The position numbers and the translations under genes are program-made. The notes beneath the pieces were generated by a model. That model was given only the letters and a program-made list of their open reading frames with translations. It was not told the origin of the DNA and did not search any database. 64,000 bases of DNA from assembly GCF_025836995.1 (NCBI RefSeq), contig NZ_CP107546.1, positions 2,666,001 through 2,730,000 of the forward strand. Direction: 5' to 3'. Within the stretch, counting starts at the first letter, position 1; every line of letters starts with the position of its first letter. The stretch is from Microbacterium sp. M28. Its GTDB lineage: Bacteria > Actinomycetota > Actinomycetes > Actinomycetales > Microbacteriaceae. Of this stretch, positions 40,800-49,096 are shown piece by piece.

Positions 40800-42140
40800 A
40801 TGCCCGAACCCCGCGTCATCAACGACAACGGAGCCTGGTGCTGGTTCCAGGACGAACGCGCCCTCGTCGACCCGGTCCGACAGCTCCTCGTCGTCGGCTC
40901 GGTTCCGGCACCGGAGGGCCCTGGTGGCGACGATCGCGCCGGCAACATCGAACTCACCGTCGCCGATCTCGCGCACGGCACCTCGCAGGTCGTCGTCCTG
41001 CACGAGCGCCTCGAGACCGACGACCATGACGTGCCGGCCCTCTGGCGGCGCCGCGACGGCCGCTGGCTCGCGGTCTACGCGAAGCACAAGACCGACGACC
41101 TGACCCGCTGGCGCGTCAGCGAATCGGACGACCCCACCCGCTGGGGGCCGGAGCGCACCTTCGACTGGAGCGAGCTGACCGGAGGCAGCGGCGTCACCTA
41201 CTCGAACCTCCACGAGCTCGACGGCCGGCTGTACTGCTTCGTCCGCGCCATCAACGACGACCCATGCGCACTGGTGTCGGACGACGAAGGCGACACCTGG
41301 ACCTATGCGGGCAAGCTCTTCACCCGACCCAAGCTCGGTTACGTCAACGGGTACACCCGCTACGTCTCCGACGGTGACCGCATCGACTTCGTCACGACGG
41401 ATCACCACCCGCGCGACTACGACAACTCGATCTACCACGGCTACCTCGCCGCCGGGGCTCTGCACGACAGCGCGGGCGCCCTCATCGCGCGCCCCGCGCC
41501 GAGCGACGACGCCCCCTCCCAGGTCGAACTGACGACCGTGCTCGCCGCCGGCTCGGCCGGCCCCGAGGGCGTCCGCATGCACGCCTGGACGACCGACATC
41601 CGGCGCGCGCCGGACGGCACGATCGCCGCTGTCCTCACCGCCCGCGTCGACGACGACCTCGAAGACGATCCGGATCGCAACCACCCCGTCCGCGACATCC
41701 GCTTCTACGCTGCCCGGCTCTCCCCATGTGCCGACGCCTGGCAGCTCGTCGAGCTGGCCGAAGCAGGCGGGGGGCTGCTCCCTCACGAGCAGGACTACAC
41801 CGGCCTCGCGGCCATCGACCCGTACGACGTCGACTCGGTATACATCTCGACTCCGGTCGACCCTCGCACCCGCGACCGCCTCGCCCGTCACGAGATCTTC
41901 CACGGCCGGACCTCGGATGCCGGTATCACCTGGTCGTGGACGCCGATCACCGAGAACTCCCCGCAGGACAACCTGCGCCCGATCGTCGCCCCCGGCGACC
42001 CCGGCCGCACGGCACTGCTCTGGTTCCGCGGTGAGATGACCGCCTCCCAGCACTACCGTTGTGAGATCGTGCTGCTCGATCTGCCGCGCAGCGGCGGAGA
42101 CACTGTGAACGAAGATGACTCTGTGAAGGAAACCGCATGA
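40800..42140 (+). CDS. BNR_4 repeat (beta-propeller) protein
   Basis: A 446-residue protein with no signal peptide. It opens with the BNR_4 signature NDNGAWCWFQDERAL and has repeated propeller blades with Asp-box-like turns (SDDEGDTWTYAGK, SDAGITWSWTPI). BNR_4 proteins are sialidase-like propellers found in polysaccharide loci, and some relatives are polysaccharide lyases. The catalytic class is not clear here. ATG 40800 follows AGAGGA. Its stop overlaps the start of the oxidoreductase fusion (four bases), so the two act together. The uronate genes downstream make a uronate-containing oligosaccharide plausible. Confidence 0.75.
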   Translation: MPEPRVINDNGAWCWFQDERALVDPVRQLLVVGSVPAPEGPGGDDRAGNIELTVADLAHGTSQVVVLHERLETDDHDVPALWRRRDGRWLAVYAKHKTDDLTRWRVSESDDPTRWGPERTFDWSELTGGSGVTYSNLHELDGRLYCFVRAINDDPCALVSDDEGDTWTYAGKLFTRPKLGYVNGYTRYVSDGDRIDFVTTDHHPRDYDNSIYHGYLAAGALHDSAGALIARPAPSDDAPSQVELTTVLAAGSAGPEGVRMHAWTTDIRRAPDGTIAAVLTARVDDDLEDDPDRNHPVRDIRFYAARLSPCADAWQLVELAEAGGGLLPHEQDYTGLAAIDPYDVDSVYISTPVDPRTRDRLARHEIFHGRTSDAGITWSWTPITENSPQDNLRPIVAPGDPGRTALLWFRGEMTASQHYRCEIVLLDLPRSGGDTVNEDDSVKETA

Positions 42141-44038
42141 CCACCGTCTTCCTCGTCGGAGCCCACGGCTACGGCCACGTCCACCTCCGCAACCTCGAAC
42201 GGCTCGGCGACCGCGTCGAGCTGATCGGTCTCGCCGACCCGAAGGGCGGCCCGGAGGACGGATTCGGCTCGCAGGTCCCGTCCTGGCCGACCCTGGACGC
42301 CGCGCTCGCCGACGGCACCCGCCCCGACGTCGTGATCGTCGCGACCCCGACCAACACGCACTTCGGTCTGGCCGCGCAGGCGCTCGAGCACGGCAGCCAC
42401 GTCTACCTCGAGAAGCCGCCGGTCGCGACCATGCAGCAGTTCACGGATCTGCTCGAGTTGCAGGAGCGCACCGGGCTCAGCATCCAGGTCGGGTTCCAGA
42501 GCTTCGGTTCGCACGCGCTCACCGAGCTCGCCGAGCTCGGTGACGCGACCTCCGTCGCCACCTGGGCGAACTGGAGCCGCGAGTTCACCTACTGGAACCG
42601 GTCGGCGTGGGCGGGCAGGCGCACTCTCGACGGACAGCCCGTGGTCGACGGCGTCCTCACCAACGCGCTCTCGCACGCCGTCGCGACCGCACTGCACATC
42701 GCCGGCGCGCGCCGCCGTGAGCACATCGCCCGCATCGAGCTCGAGCTCTATCGCGCGAACGACATCGAAGCCGACGACACCTCGAGCGCCCGGATCACCC
42801 TGGCGGACGGACGGATCGTGTCCGCCGCCCTCACTCTGGCGGGGGCCGCGCAGGACGAGCCGCTGATCGAGGTGCGGACGCCCTCGACCGACGCACTGTT
42901 CTCCTACACGAACGACGTCATCACCTACCCGGACGGACGCGCGTCCGAGCCGGGACGGATCGAGCTGTTCGAGCAGTTCCTGGATCACCTCGAGCACGGC
43001 GCCGCTCAGCTGTCGTCGCTCGTCGACACCGGCGCCTACATGGAGGTCCTCGAGGCTGTCCGCACGGCGCCCGACCCGGTGCGGATCCCGGATGCCGCGA
43101 TGACCGCTCTCGACACCATGGTCGTCGTCGACGACATCGCGGACTGGGTGCAGCGCACGGCCCGCGCCGGCGCCCTGTTCAGCGAAGTGCGCGCGCCGTT
43201 CGCCCCCGAGAGTCCGGACGGGGCGACCGAGGAGCTGACGCTGGGCGACAGTGTGATCGCCGTCCGGGACTCGGGTACAGGCGTCACGCCGACTTCGGGG
43301 CCTCGCCCGTTCCTGCACCCCGTTCGCACGCTCGGCGGCGTCGTCGTCACCGACGCGCACCCCGCCGACCACGACTGGCACCTCGGCGTCTCGGTGGCGA
43401 TCCAGCACGCGGGTGGCGTCAACTTCTGGGGCGGCCCCACCTACACGCGCGACGGCGGCTATCGCTGGCTGGACGACCACGGCCGCATCGTGACGACGTC
43501 GTTCGACCGCACCCGGTCAGGGTTCACGTCCACCGCCGACTGGCTCGCCCCCGACGGCACCGTGCTGCTGCGCGAGATGACGACGTGGCGTTTCCGCGCG
43601 TCCTCCGACGCCCGCGCGTGGACGTTCCAGACGACGACGTCTCTCGAAGCGGCATCCGGCCGGATCGAATTGGGCAGCCCTGGCTCGCACGGCCGCGCCG
43701 GTGGCGGATACGGCGGATTCTCGTGGCGCTTCCCGGAAGCATCCGAGGTCGACGTCCGCACCGCGGATGCGTCGGGAGAGGATGCCGTGCACGGCAGCGT
43801 GTCGGACTGGATCGCGTTCAGCGCACGCTTCCCCGACGGCGAGGCGACCGTCGCGTTCGCGGCGGATGAGAAGCGACCGTGGTTCGTGCGGGTGACCGAC
43901 TACCCCGGTGTCGGATCCGCGCTCGCCTGGGAGGAGCCCGTCGTCCTGGAAGCCGGCGAATCCGTCACGCTGTCCTTCCGCGGCGTCGTCGCCGACGGTC
44001 GGCTGACGGACGCAGACGTCATCGCACTGCTCGGCTGA
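42137..44038 (+). CDS. Fusion: Gfo/Idh/MocA oxidoreductase plus DUF6807 (PmoA-like)
   Basis: A 633-residue two-part protein. Residues 1-340 form a Gfo/Idh/MocA dehydrogenase (VFLVGAHGYGHVHLRNLERL, EKPPVATM). Residues about 350-633 form a DUF6807/PmoA-like beta-sandwich (RPFLHPVRTLGGVVVTDAHP, DHDWHLGVSVAIQHAGGVNF, then WGGPTY). The two domains are usually separate genes in sugar loci. The fusion implies that the DUF6807 domain acts on the same substrate as the oxidoreductase. It is coupled to the BNR_4 gene. The exact reaction is unknown. Confidence 0.85.
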   Translation: MTTVFLVGAHGYGHVHLRNLERLGDRVELIGLADPKGGPEDGFGSQVPSWPTLDAALADGTRPDVVIVATPTNTHFGLAAQALEHGSHVYLEKPPVATMQQFTDLLELQERTGLSIQVGFQSFGSHALTELAELGDATSVATWANWSREFTYWNRSAWAGRRTLDGQPVVDGVLTNALSHAVATALHIAGARRREHIARIELELYRANDIEADDTSSARITLADGRIVSAALTLAGAAQDEPLIEVRTPSTDALFSYTNDVITYPDGRASEPGRIELFEQFLDHLEHGAAQLSSLVDTGAYMEVLEAVRTAPDPVRIPDAAMTALDTMVVVDDIADWVQRTARAGALFSEVRAPFAPESPDGATEELTLGDSVIAVRDSGTGVTPTSGPRPFLHPVRTLGGVVVTDAHPADHDWHLGVSVAIQHAGGVNFWGGPTYTRDGGYRWLDDHGRIVTTSFDRTRSGFTSTADWLAPDGTVLLREMTTWRFRASSDARAWTFQTTTSLEAASGRIELGSPGSHGRAGGGYGGFSWRFPEASEVDVRTADASGEDAVHGSVSDWIAFSARFPDGEATVAFAADEKRPWFVRVTDYPGVGSALAWEEPVVLEAGESVTLSFRGVVADGRLTDADVIALLG

Positions 44039-44202
44039 CGAACTGCGCGGGTTCTTCTCCCCCATCGCGTGCGCGTGGTCGGTGCCCGCAGATTTCCCGA
44101 CGAGCAGGATGAACAGCGATGCGACGGCGACCATGGCCGCATGGAACGTGAACCGACGCGGTGTGAAACTGCGATCTGGACGAGATATCTCTGGAGGAAC
44201 GC

Positions 44203-44508
44203 GTGAACGATCAGACGCTGGAGCGGGCAGTCCTGGCCTATCTGGGCAAAGGAAGGTCGGCCTTCCCGCGGCACGATGAGGATGCCGTGCACGTCGTCGC
44301 CGCGGAAGCGGATGTCGATCCGGATGCGCTGGTGAGGACGGTCGTCTCACTGACGGACGAGTGCCTGGCCGTCAAGATCGATTGGTCGAACACCACTCTT
44401 CCCGAGGGCGGAGATGAGGTGGAGCGGGTGATGAAGGCCCGCCACCCCGAGCTCGGCGCGGCCGCGCTCGATGCCCTCGGATGGGCGTTCACCTACAACT
44501 GGCGCTGA
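44203..44508 (+). CDS. Small conserved hypothetical protein
   Basis: A 101-residue acidic protein (MNDQTLERAVLAYLGKGRSA, ending GAAALDALGWAFTYNWR). It has a GGAGG ribosome-binding site six bases before the GTG. No membrane helix or known motif is visible. The alternating helical pattern suggests a small compact domain. The spacing on both sides (164 and 55 bases) suggests its own transcript; a perfect GAGATATCTC palindrome lies 11 bases upstream of the start codon. I do not recognise the family. Confidence 0.65.
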   Translation: MNDQTLERAVLAYLGKGRSAFPRHDEDAVHVVAAEADVDPDALVRTVVSLTDECLAVKIDWSNTTLPEGGDEVERVMKARHPELGAAALDALGWAFTYNWR

Positions 44509-44563
44509 CGGCGGTCGGGTTCGGCGCTGATTTGTCCCCGGCGAATCGCCCGCGACGGGCGGA

Positions 44564-45604
44564 TCAGGCAAAGGGCAGCGCGACCGGCCGGCTCAGGCCA
44601 CCGAACGCGACCGTCGGCCAGCGCTCGTCGAGCGTGAGCACTTCCCAGCCATCCGGCGTGCGCAGCAGCGTGTCCTCGACCTTGACGCCAGGCGCGGTCG
44701 GGTTCCAGGCGAACGCCTGCCATTCGGCGAGCGCATCGGTCGTCACGCTCGTCGCACGCGGGTCTCGGCCGGCGTAACCCGTCGGTCCGCCCTGGTGATG
44801 CCGCTGCCACTCGTCCGCGGCGAACCCGTTCGCGGCGTATGCCGCCGCGCCCTCGGCGAACGCCACATCGAGCGGACGACCGGGAACCGAGGCGTCGAGG
44901 AAGGCGCGCTCGACGCCGAGGATGCGCTCGTCCTCGGCATCCGCACCGACCCAGCGGGTGATGTTCGCGATCAGGCCATGCCGACGCCCGCACACGACGA
45001 CCATCGCCCGCTCGCCCAGGTGTGCCGACGTCGGGAGCGGATGCCGGAACGCCAGCCGCGAGGCCCCGGACACGAGGATCACGAGCGGGTCGATGCCGCG
45101 GGCCACGAGTCCCTGCGCCACGGATGCCGCGACCGTCTGCTCGGAGTCGCTCGGGGTGACGGACGAGAGGACATCGGTCAGTACGGCCGCCGCGTCGTGG
45201 CCGAGAGCCCGGTAGCGATCGCGCTCCCCCGGCAGCAACGACGCCCGTGCCGCCCGCAGCTCGGCGGCAACGGCCGACTCCGGCACGCTCGATCCCGCGG
45301 CGAGCGCCGCGTCGGCCGGCGGCATCTGCCAGTCCACGCGCACGACGCGATCGGCGTCGGCGGGAAGCAGTTCCTCCGCGATCAGCCGGTCGGCCTCATT
45401 GGCGGCGACGAACAGCGTGTCGCCGGCATCTTCGACCCTGACGGCCAGAACCGGAGGCCCGGCCAGGGACACATGCGTGCGGACGCCGTCGAGGTACCAC
45501 GACACGGCTTCGTGCGAGGTCAGCACCAGCGGCTCTCCCGCGGCCGAACGCACACGCGCCAGTCGCTCCTGTTTGCCCTCGCGGTCGTTCATCGATCCCA
45601 CCAT
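44564..45604 (-). CDS. M24-fold (aminopeptidase P/creatinase-like) protein, metal site degenerate
   Basis: About 346 residues with a creatinase-like N-terminal domain (1-150) and a pita-bread M24 domain (150-346). The HHQGGPTGYAGRDPR block and VKVEDTLLRTPDGWEVLT (last glutamate) are kept. The two aspartate ligands appear to be replaced (VVVCGRRHGLIANITRW instead of D...D.TRT), and the EPG glutamate is NPTAPG. A metallopeptidase role is therefore doubtful. ATG 45604 has GGTGGAG six bases upstream; GTG 45616 and ATG 45592 are alternatives. It is divergent from lacI and shares its operator. Confidence 0.75.
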   Translation of the reverse strand: MVGSMNDREGKQERLARVRSAAGEPLVLTSHEAVSWYLDGVRTHVSLAGPPVLAVRVEDAGDTLFVAANEADRLIAEELLPADADRVVRVDWQMPPADAALAAGSSVPESAVAAELRAARASLLPGERDRYRALGHDAAAVLTDVLSSVTPSDSEQTVAASVAQGLVARGIDPLVILVSGASRLAFRHPLPTSAHLGERAMVVVCGRRHGLIANITRWVGADAEDERILGVERAFLDASVPGRPLDVAFAEGAAAYAANGFAADEWQRHHQGGPTGYAGRDPRATSVTTDALAEWQAFAWNPTAPGVKVEDTLLRTPDGWEVLTLDERWPTVAFGGLSRPVALPFA

Positions 45605-45625
45605 CGCGATCTCCACCCGGTCTCC

Positions 45626-45639
45626 GGAAACGTTTTCTC
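45626..45639. promoter_or_regulatory. LacI operator between the M24-like gene and lacI
   Basis: GGAAACGTTTTCTC, the exact reverse complement of GAGAAAACGTTTCC at 46805-46818. It overlaps the -35 region of the lacI promoter (-10 TAATAT at 45653-45658) and the start region of the divergent M24-like gene. One repressor dimer could control both directions. Confidence 0.8.
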
Positions 45640-45707
45640 ACACCCTAGTGGCTAATATGGCCTGGTTCGCGCCACCGCGTGGACGACGCGAACAGAGGGG
45701 CTGGCCG

Positions 45708-46706
45708 ATGAGCCGTTCGACACCACGGACGCGGATCACCGACGTCGCCAAGCTCGCCGGCGTCTCCCTGTCGACGGTGTCGCGCGCCATGAACGACAAC
45801 CCGACCGTCGACCCCGCCCTCGTGGAGCGCGTGAAGGCCGCGGCCGCCGAACTCGGTTACACCGCCAATCCCCTCGCCAGAAGCCTCGTGCTCGGTCGCA
45901 CCCAGACCGTGGCGGTCGTGGTGCCGGATCTCGAGAACCCGACGTATCAGGCGATCCTGCGCGGCCTCAGCCGGGCCGCCTCGACGGACGGCTATCACGT
46001 GCTGATCGCGGACTCGATCGAGGACCTGGAGAACGAGCGCGCACTCGCCAAGACGACACGGCTGCGCACAGACGGCATCATCCTGTGCGCCCCTCGCATG
46101 CCGGAGGACGAGCTGCAGGCCCTGCTCCCCGAGCTCTCGCCTGCCGTCGTGATCAACCGCGCGCCGCAGACCGGCACTCCTGTGGTCGCGGCGGACTACG
46201 GGGCCGGCCTGCGCGAGATCATCGACCACCTCACATGCCTCGGCCACCGCCACCTCGCCTACCTCGCCGGCTCGGAGCGCAGCGCGTCGCACCGAGCCCG
46301 TCAGGACGCGATCGCCGCGGCCGTCGCGCGGATCGCGGACCTGCGCGTCGACGAGATCCCCGCGGGCGTCGACTTCGACAGCGGCGTCGCGGTGGCCGAT
46401 CAGGTGGTCGCTTCGGGCGCGACGGGCATCCTCGCGTTCAACGACCTCGTCGCCCTCGGACTGCTCTCCGCCCTGCGCACGCGCGGCGTCGATGTACCGG
46501 GAAAGATCTCCATCGCCGGATTCGACGACATCCCCTTCGCCGCGAATGCCACGCCTCCCCTGACGACGGCATCCGTACCGGCCGCCGAACTCGGTGCGCA
46601 TGCCTGGCAGGCGATGCACGAACTGCTCGAGGATGGAGCGCCGGTCGCCGTGACGACGGTCGTGCCGGAGCTGGTGGTGCGGGAGACCACCGCAGCTCCC
46701 TCCTGA
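45708..46706 (+). CDS. LacI-family regulator of the oxidative uronate operon
   Basis: A 332-residue LacI/GalR repressor. The helix-turn-helix is ITDVAKLAGVSLSTVSRAMN and the hinge is ANPLARSLVLGRTQT. The sensor domain ends with ISIAGFDDIPFAANATPPLT. ATG 45708 follows GAGGGG. Identical 14-bp operators lie upstream of this gene and upstream of the next operon, so it probably represses itself, the M24-like gene and the oxidative uronate genes. The inducer is probably a uronate or aldarate. Confidence 0.92.
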   Translation: MSRSTPRTRITDVAKLAGVSLSTVSRAMNDNPTVDPALVERVKAAAAELGYTANPLARSLVLGRTQTVAVVVPDLENPTYQAILRGLSRAASTDGYHVLIADSIEDLENERALAKTTRLRTDGIILCAPRMPEDELQALLPELSPAVVINRAPQTGTPVVAADYGAGLREIIDHLTCLGHRHLAYLAGSERSASHRARQDAIAAAVARIADLRVDEIPAGVDFDSGVAVADQVVASGATGILAFNDLVALGLLSALRTRGVDVPGKISIAGFDDIPFAANATPPLTTASVPAAELGAHAWQAMHELLEDGAPVAVTTVVPELVVRETTAAPS

Positions 46707-46711
46707 CTCTC

Positions 46712-46782
46712 CGCGAGACTTACCTTGCAGGGTGAGACTTTGCCGGTTCGGCCAAGTCTCACCCCACAAACCAAGTCTCGCG
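46712..46782. repeat. Nested double hairpin (extragenic palindrome or terminator)
   Basis: Outer arms CGCGAGACTT (46712-46721) and AAGTCTCGCG (46773-46782) enclose inner arms GGGTGAGACTT (46730-46740) and AAGTCTCACCC (46754-46764). The inner arms have a further GCCG-GTT-CGGC tip. All arms are perfect, and both share the GAGACTT word. It lies just after the lacI stop. It could be a terminator or a copy of a dispersed REP-like element. Confidence 0.75.
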
Positions 46783-46804
46783 CCCCAAGCACTGTGCTAG
46801 TCTC

Positions 46805-46818
46805 GAGAAAACGTTTCC
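46805..46818. promoter_or_regulatory. LacI operator of the oxidative uronate operon
   Basis: GAGAAAACGTTTCC, identical to the site in front of lacI but inverted. It lies 20 bases before the first gene of the operon, downstream of a weak -10 (TAGTCT), consistent with repression by blocking initiation. Confidence 0.8.
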
Positions 46819-46838
46819 TGAGCAGTTGAGATGAGTGG

Positions 46839-48176
46839 ATGACAATGACGCGCTACGCTCTCGCCGGTGCCGGCCACCGCGCACAGATGTACGTCGATGC
46901 GATCATCGGCGAGCACCGCGACCGCGCCGAGCTGATCGCCCTCATCGAGCCGAACCCGACCAGAGCGCAGTACTACGTCGACCGCATCACCGCCGCGGGG
47001 ACCGCAGCCCCGCGCACGGCGGGACCCGACGACCTCGAGCAGATCATCCGCGAGGAGCGCATCGACCGCGTCATCATCTGCTCCCGCGACGACCTGCACG
47101 CCGAGCTCATCGTCCGCTCGCTCGAAGCAGGCGCCGACGTCGTGGTCGAGAAGCCGCTGACCATCGACGCCCCGAGCGCCGCACGCATCGAAGAGGCCGT
47201 CGAACGCACCGGCCGCCAGGTCGTGCTGACGTTCAACTACCGCTACTCGCCGCGCAACAGTGCGCTGCGCCGTCTGCTGCAGGACGGCGAGATCGGCGAG
47301 ATCACCTCGATCGACTTCTCCTGGATGCTCGACACCAAGCACGGCGCCGACTACTTCCGCCGCTGGCACCGCCAGAAGGCCCACTCGGGTGGACTGCTCG
47401 TGCACAAGTCCAGCCACCATTTCGATCTCGTCAACTGGTGGCTGCGCTCCGAGCCGCGGCGCGTCTACGCATCCGGCGGACTGCGCTTCTACGGCGCCGA
47501 GAACGCTGCCGCCCGCGGCATCACGGGCCGGCCCGCCCGAGGCACGCACGACGGGGGCGATCCGTTCGAGCTCGACCTGCGCGACGATGAGCGGCTGAAG
47601 GCGCTCTATCTCGACGCCGAGCAGCACGACGGCTACGTGCGCGACCGCGACGTGTTCAGCGAGGGCATCACCATCGAAGACAACCTCGCGCTCGTCGTCG
47701 ACTACGCCTCCGGGGCGACGCTCTCCTACTCGCTGAACGCGCATTCCCCGTGGGAGGGCTACCGCGTCGCCGTCAACGGCACGCGGGGCCGTGCCGAGCT
47801 CGAGGTCGTCGAGCGCGGCGCCGTGCTCGCCGAAGAGGGTCTGCATCCGGCCCTCGACCCGAGCCTCTCGGGATCGGATGCCGGCAACGCGCTGCGCCCC
47901 GAGGGCGAGCGCCTGATCGTGCAGAAGCACTGGGAGGCCGCCCGCGAAGTCGAGATCGTCCGCGGCGAAGGCGGTCACGGCGGCGGCGACGCACTGCTGC
48001 TCTCGGATGTGTTCGTCGGCCCTGGCGACGACCCGCTCGCCCGACCGGCGGACTGGAGCGACGGCATCCGCTCGATCGCGGTCGGCATCGCCGGCAACCG
48101 GTCGCTCGAAACGGGCCTGCCCGTCCAGGTCGCCGACCTCGGCATCCACCTGCTCGAAGGCGCGGTGCACGCATGA
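46839..48176 (+). CDS. Gfo/Idh/MocA-family oxidoreductase
   Basis: A 445-residue dehydrogenase, longer than average. The Rossmann N-terminus is RYALAGAGHRAQMYVDAIIG, the EKP motif is VVEKPLTIDAPSAA (about residue 107), and the histidine-rich segment is GGLLVHKSSHHFDLVNWWLR (about 185-204). It is first in a five-gene block with four-base overlaps. It probably oxidises or reduces a sugar or glycoside that feeds the uronate route; the substrate is unknown. ATG 46839 or 46845 may be the start. Confidence 0.88.
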   Translation: MTMTRYALAGAGHRAQMYVDAIIGEHRDRAELIALIEPNPTRAQYYVDRITAAGTAAPRTAGPDDLEQIIREERIDRVIICSRDDLHAELIVRSLEAGADVVVEKPLTIDAPSAARIEEAVERTGRQVVLTFNYRYSPRNSALRRLLQDGEIGEITSIDFSWMLDTKHGADYFRRWHRQKAHSGGLLVHKSSHHFDLVNWWLRSEPRRVYASGGLRFYGAENAAARGITGRPARGTHDGGDPFELDLRDDERLKALYLDAEQHDGYVRDRDVFSEGITIEDNLALVVDYASGATLSYSLNAHSPWEGYRVAVNGTRGRAELEVVERGAVLAEEGLHPALDPSLSGSDAGNALRPEGERLIVQKHWEAAREVEIVRGEGGHGGGDALLLSDVFVGPGDDPLARPADWSDGIRSIAVGIAGNRSLETGLPVQVADLGIHLLEGAVHA

Positions 48177-49096
48177 GCCGCATCGTCGTCACCGGCGGCG
48201 CCGGCCGGCTCGGCCGCAGCCTCGTCGCAGGGCTCGCGGGCTTCGGGCACGAGATCGTGTCGCTCGACAGGGTCATCGCCCCCGAGCTCGAGCAGGACGG
48301 CATCACGCAGGTCTCCCTGGACCTCTCCGACGCGGATGCCGCGGCATCCGTCCTCGCGGATGCCGGAGCCGACGCCCTGATCCACCTCGCCGCGATCGCC
48401 GTGCCGTTCAGCGCCCCTGAGGACGTCATCATGCGCACGAACGCGGGCCTCGCGGTCTCGGTGCTGCACGGTGCGGTGCGCGCAGGGATTCCGAAGATCG
48501 TCGCGGCGTCCAGCCCGACCGTGCTCGGGTACGGGTCGCCGACCGGCTGGATCCCCGAGCGGCTGCCGGTGGACGAGGAGACCCCGACCAGACCGTGGAA
48601 CGCCTACGCGCTGTCGAAGCTGCTGATCGAGGACACCCTCGGGATGCTGCAGCGCCAGACCGGCGATGCGACGCGGTTCGCCGCGTTCCGGCCGTGCTAC
48701 GTGATCGCGCCGGAGGAATGGGCCGGAGCTCCGACCCAGCAGGGACACACCGTGCGGGAACGACTGGACGACCCGGCGCTCTCGGCGCCCGCGCTGTTCA
48801 ACTACGTCGACGCCCGCGACGTCGCCGGCTTCGCGGACACGCTGCTGGCAGGCATGACCGAGATCCCCAACGGCGAGGTCTTCTTCGTCGGCGCCTCCGA
48901 CGCTCTGGCCCGCGAGCCGCTGGCCGACCTGCTGCCGCAGTTCCATCCGGGAACCGCCGGCGCCGCAGCCGAGCTGACCGGCACCCGACCCGCGTTCTCG
49001 ATCGCCAAGGCCGAGCGACTCTTGGGCTGGCGCCCGCAGCACGACTGGCGCACCGAGCTCGCAAGCGCGGACGCTCTCCTCACGAAAGGTCTCTGA
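48173..49096 (+). CDS. NAD(P)-dependent epimerase/dehydratase-fold protein, probable uronate dehydrogenase
   Basis: A 307-residue extended short-chain dehydrogenase. NAD motif VVTGGAGRLGRSLV, catalytic serine near VAASSPTVLGYGSP, and YALSK (Y-x3-K). With KdgD, an aldarolactone-type enolase enzyme and a ketoglutarate-semialdehyde dehydrogenase following in frame-overlapping order, it best fits oxidation of a uronate to its aldarolactone (Udh). It is somewhat longer than classical Udh (about 265), so another sugar is possible. Confidence 0.68.
   Translation: MSRIVVTGGAGRLGRSLVAGLAGFGHEIVSLDRVIAPELEQDGITQVSLDLSDADAAASVLADAGADALIHLAAIAVPFSAPEDVIMRTNAGLAVSVLHGAVRAGIPKIVAASSPTVLGYGSPTGWIPERLPVDEETPTRPWNAYALSKLLIEDTLGMLQRQTGDATRFAAFRPCYVIAPEEWAGAPTQQGHTVRERLDDPALSAPALFNYVDARDVAGFADTLLAGMTEIPNGEVFFVGASDALAREPLADLLPQFHPGTAGAAAELTGTRPAFSIAKAERLLGWRPQHDWRTELASADALLTKGL

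Noticed and set aside
44039..44202. Minus-strand hydrophobic stretch (FHAAMVAVASLFILLVGKSA) in the gap before the small gene
   Set aside because: It looks like a membrane helix, but the surrounding frame has no credible start, domain or ribosome-binding site. At most a small remnant.
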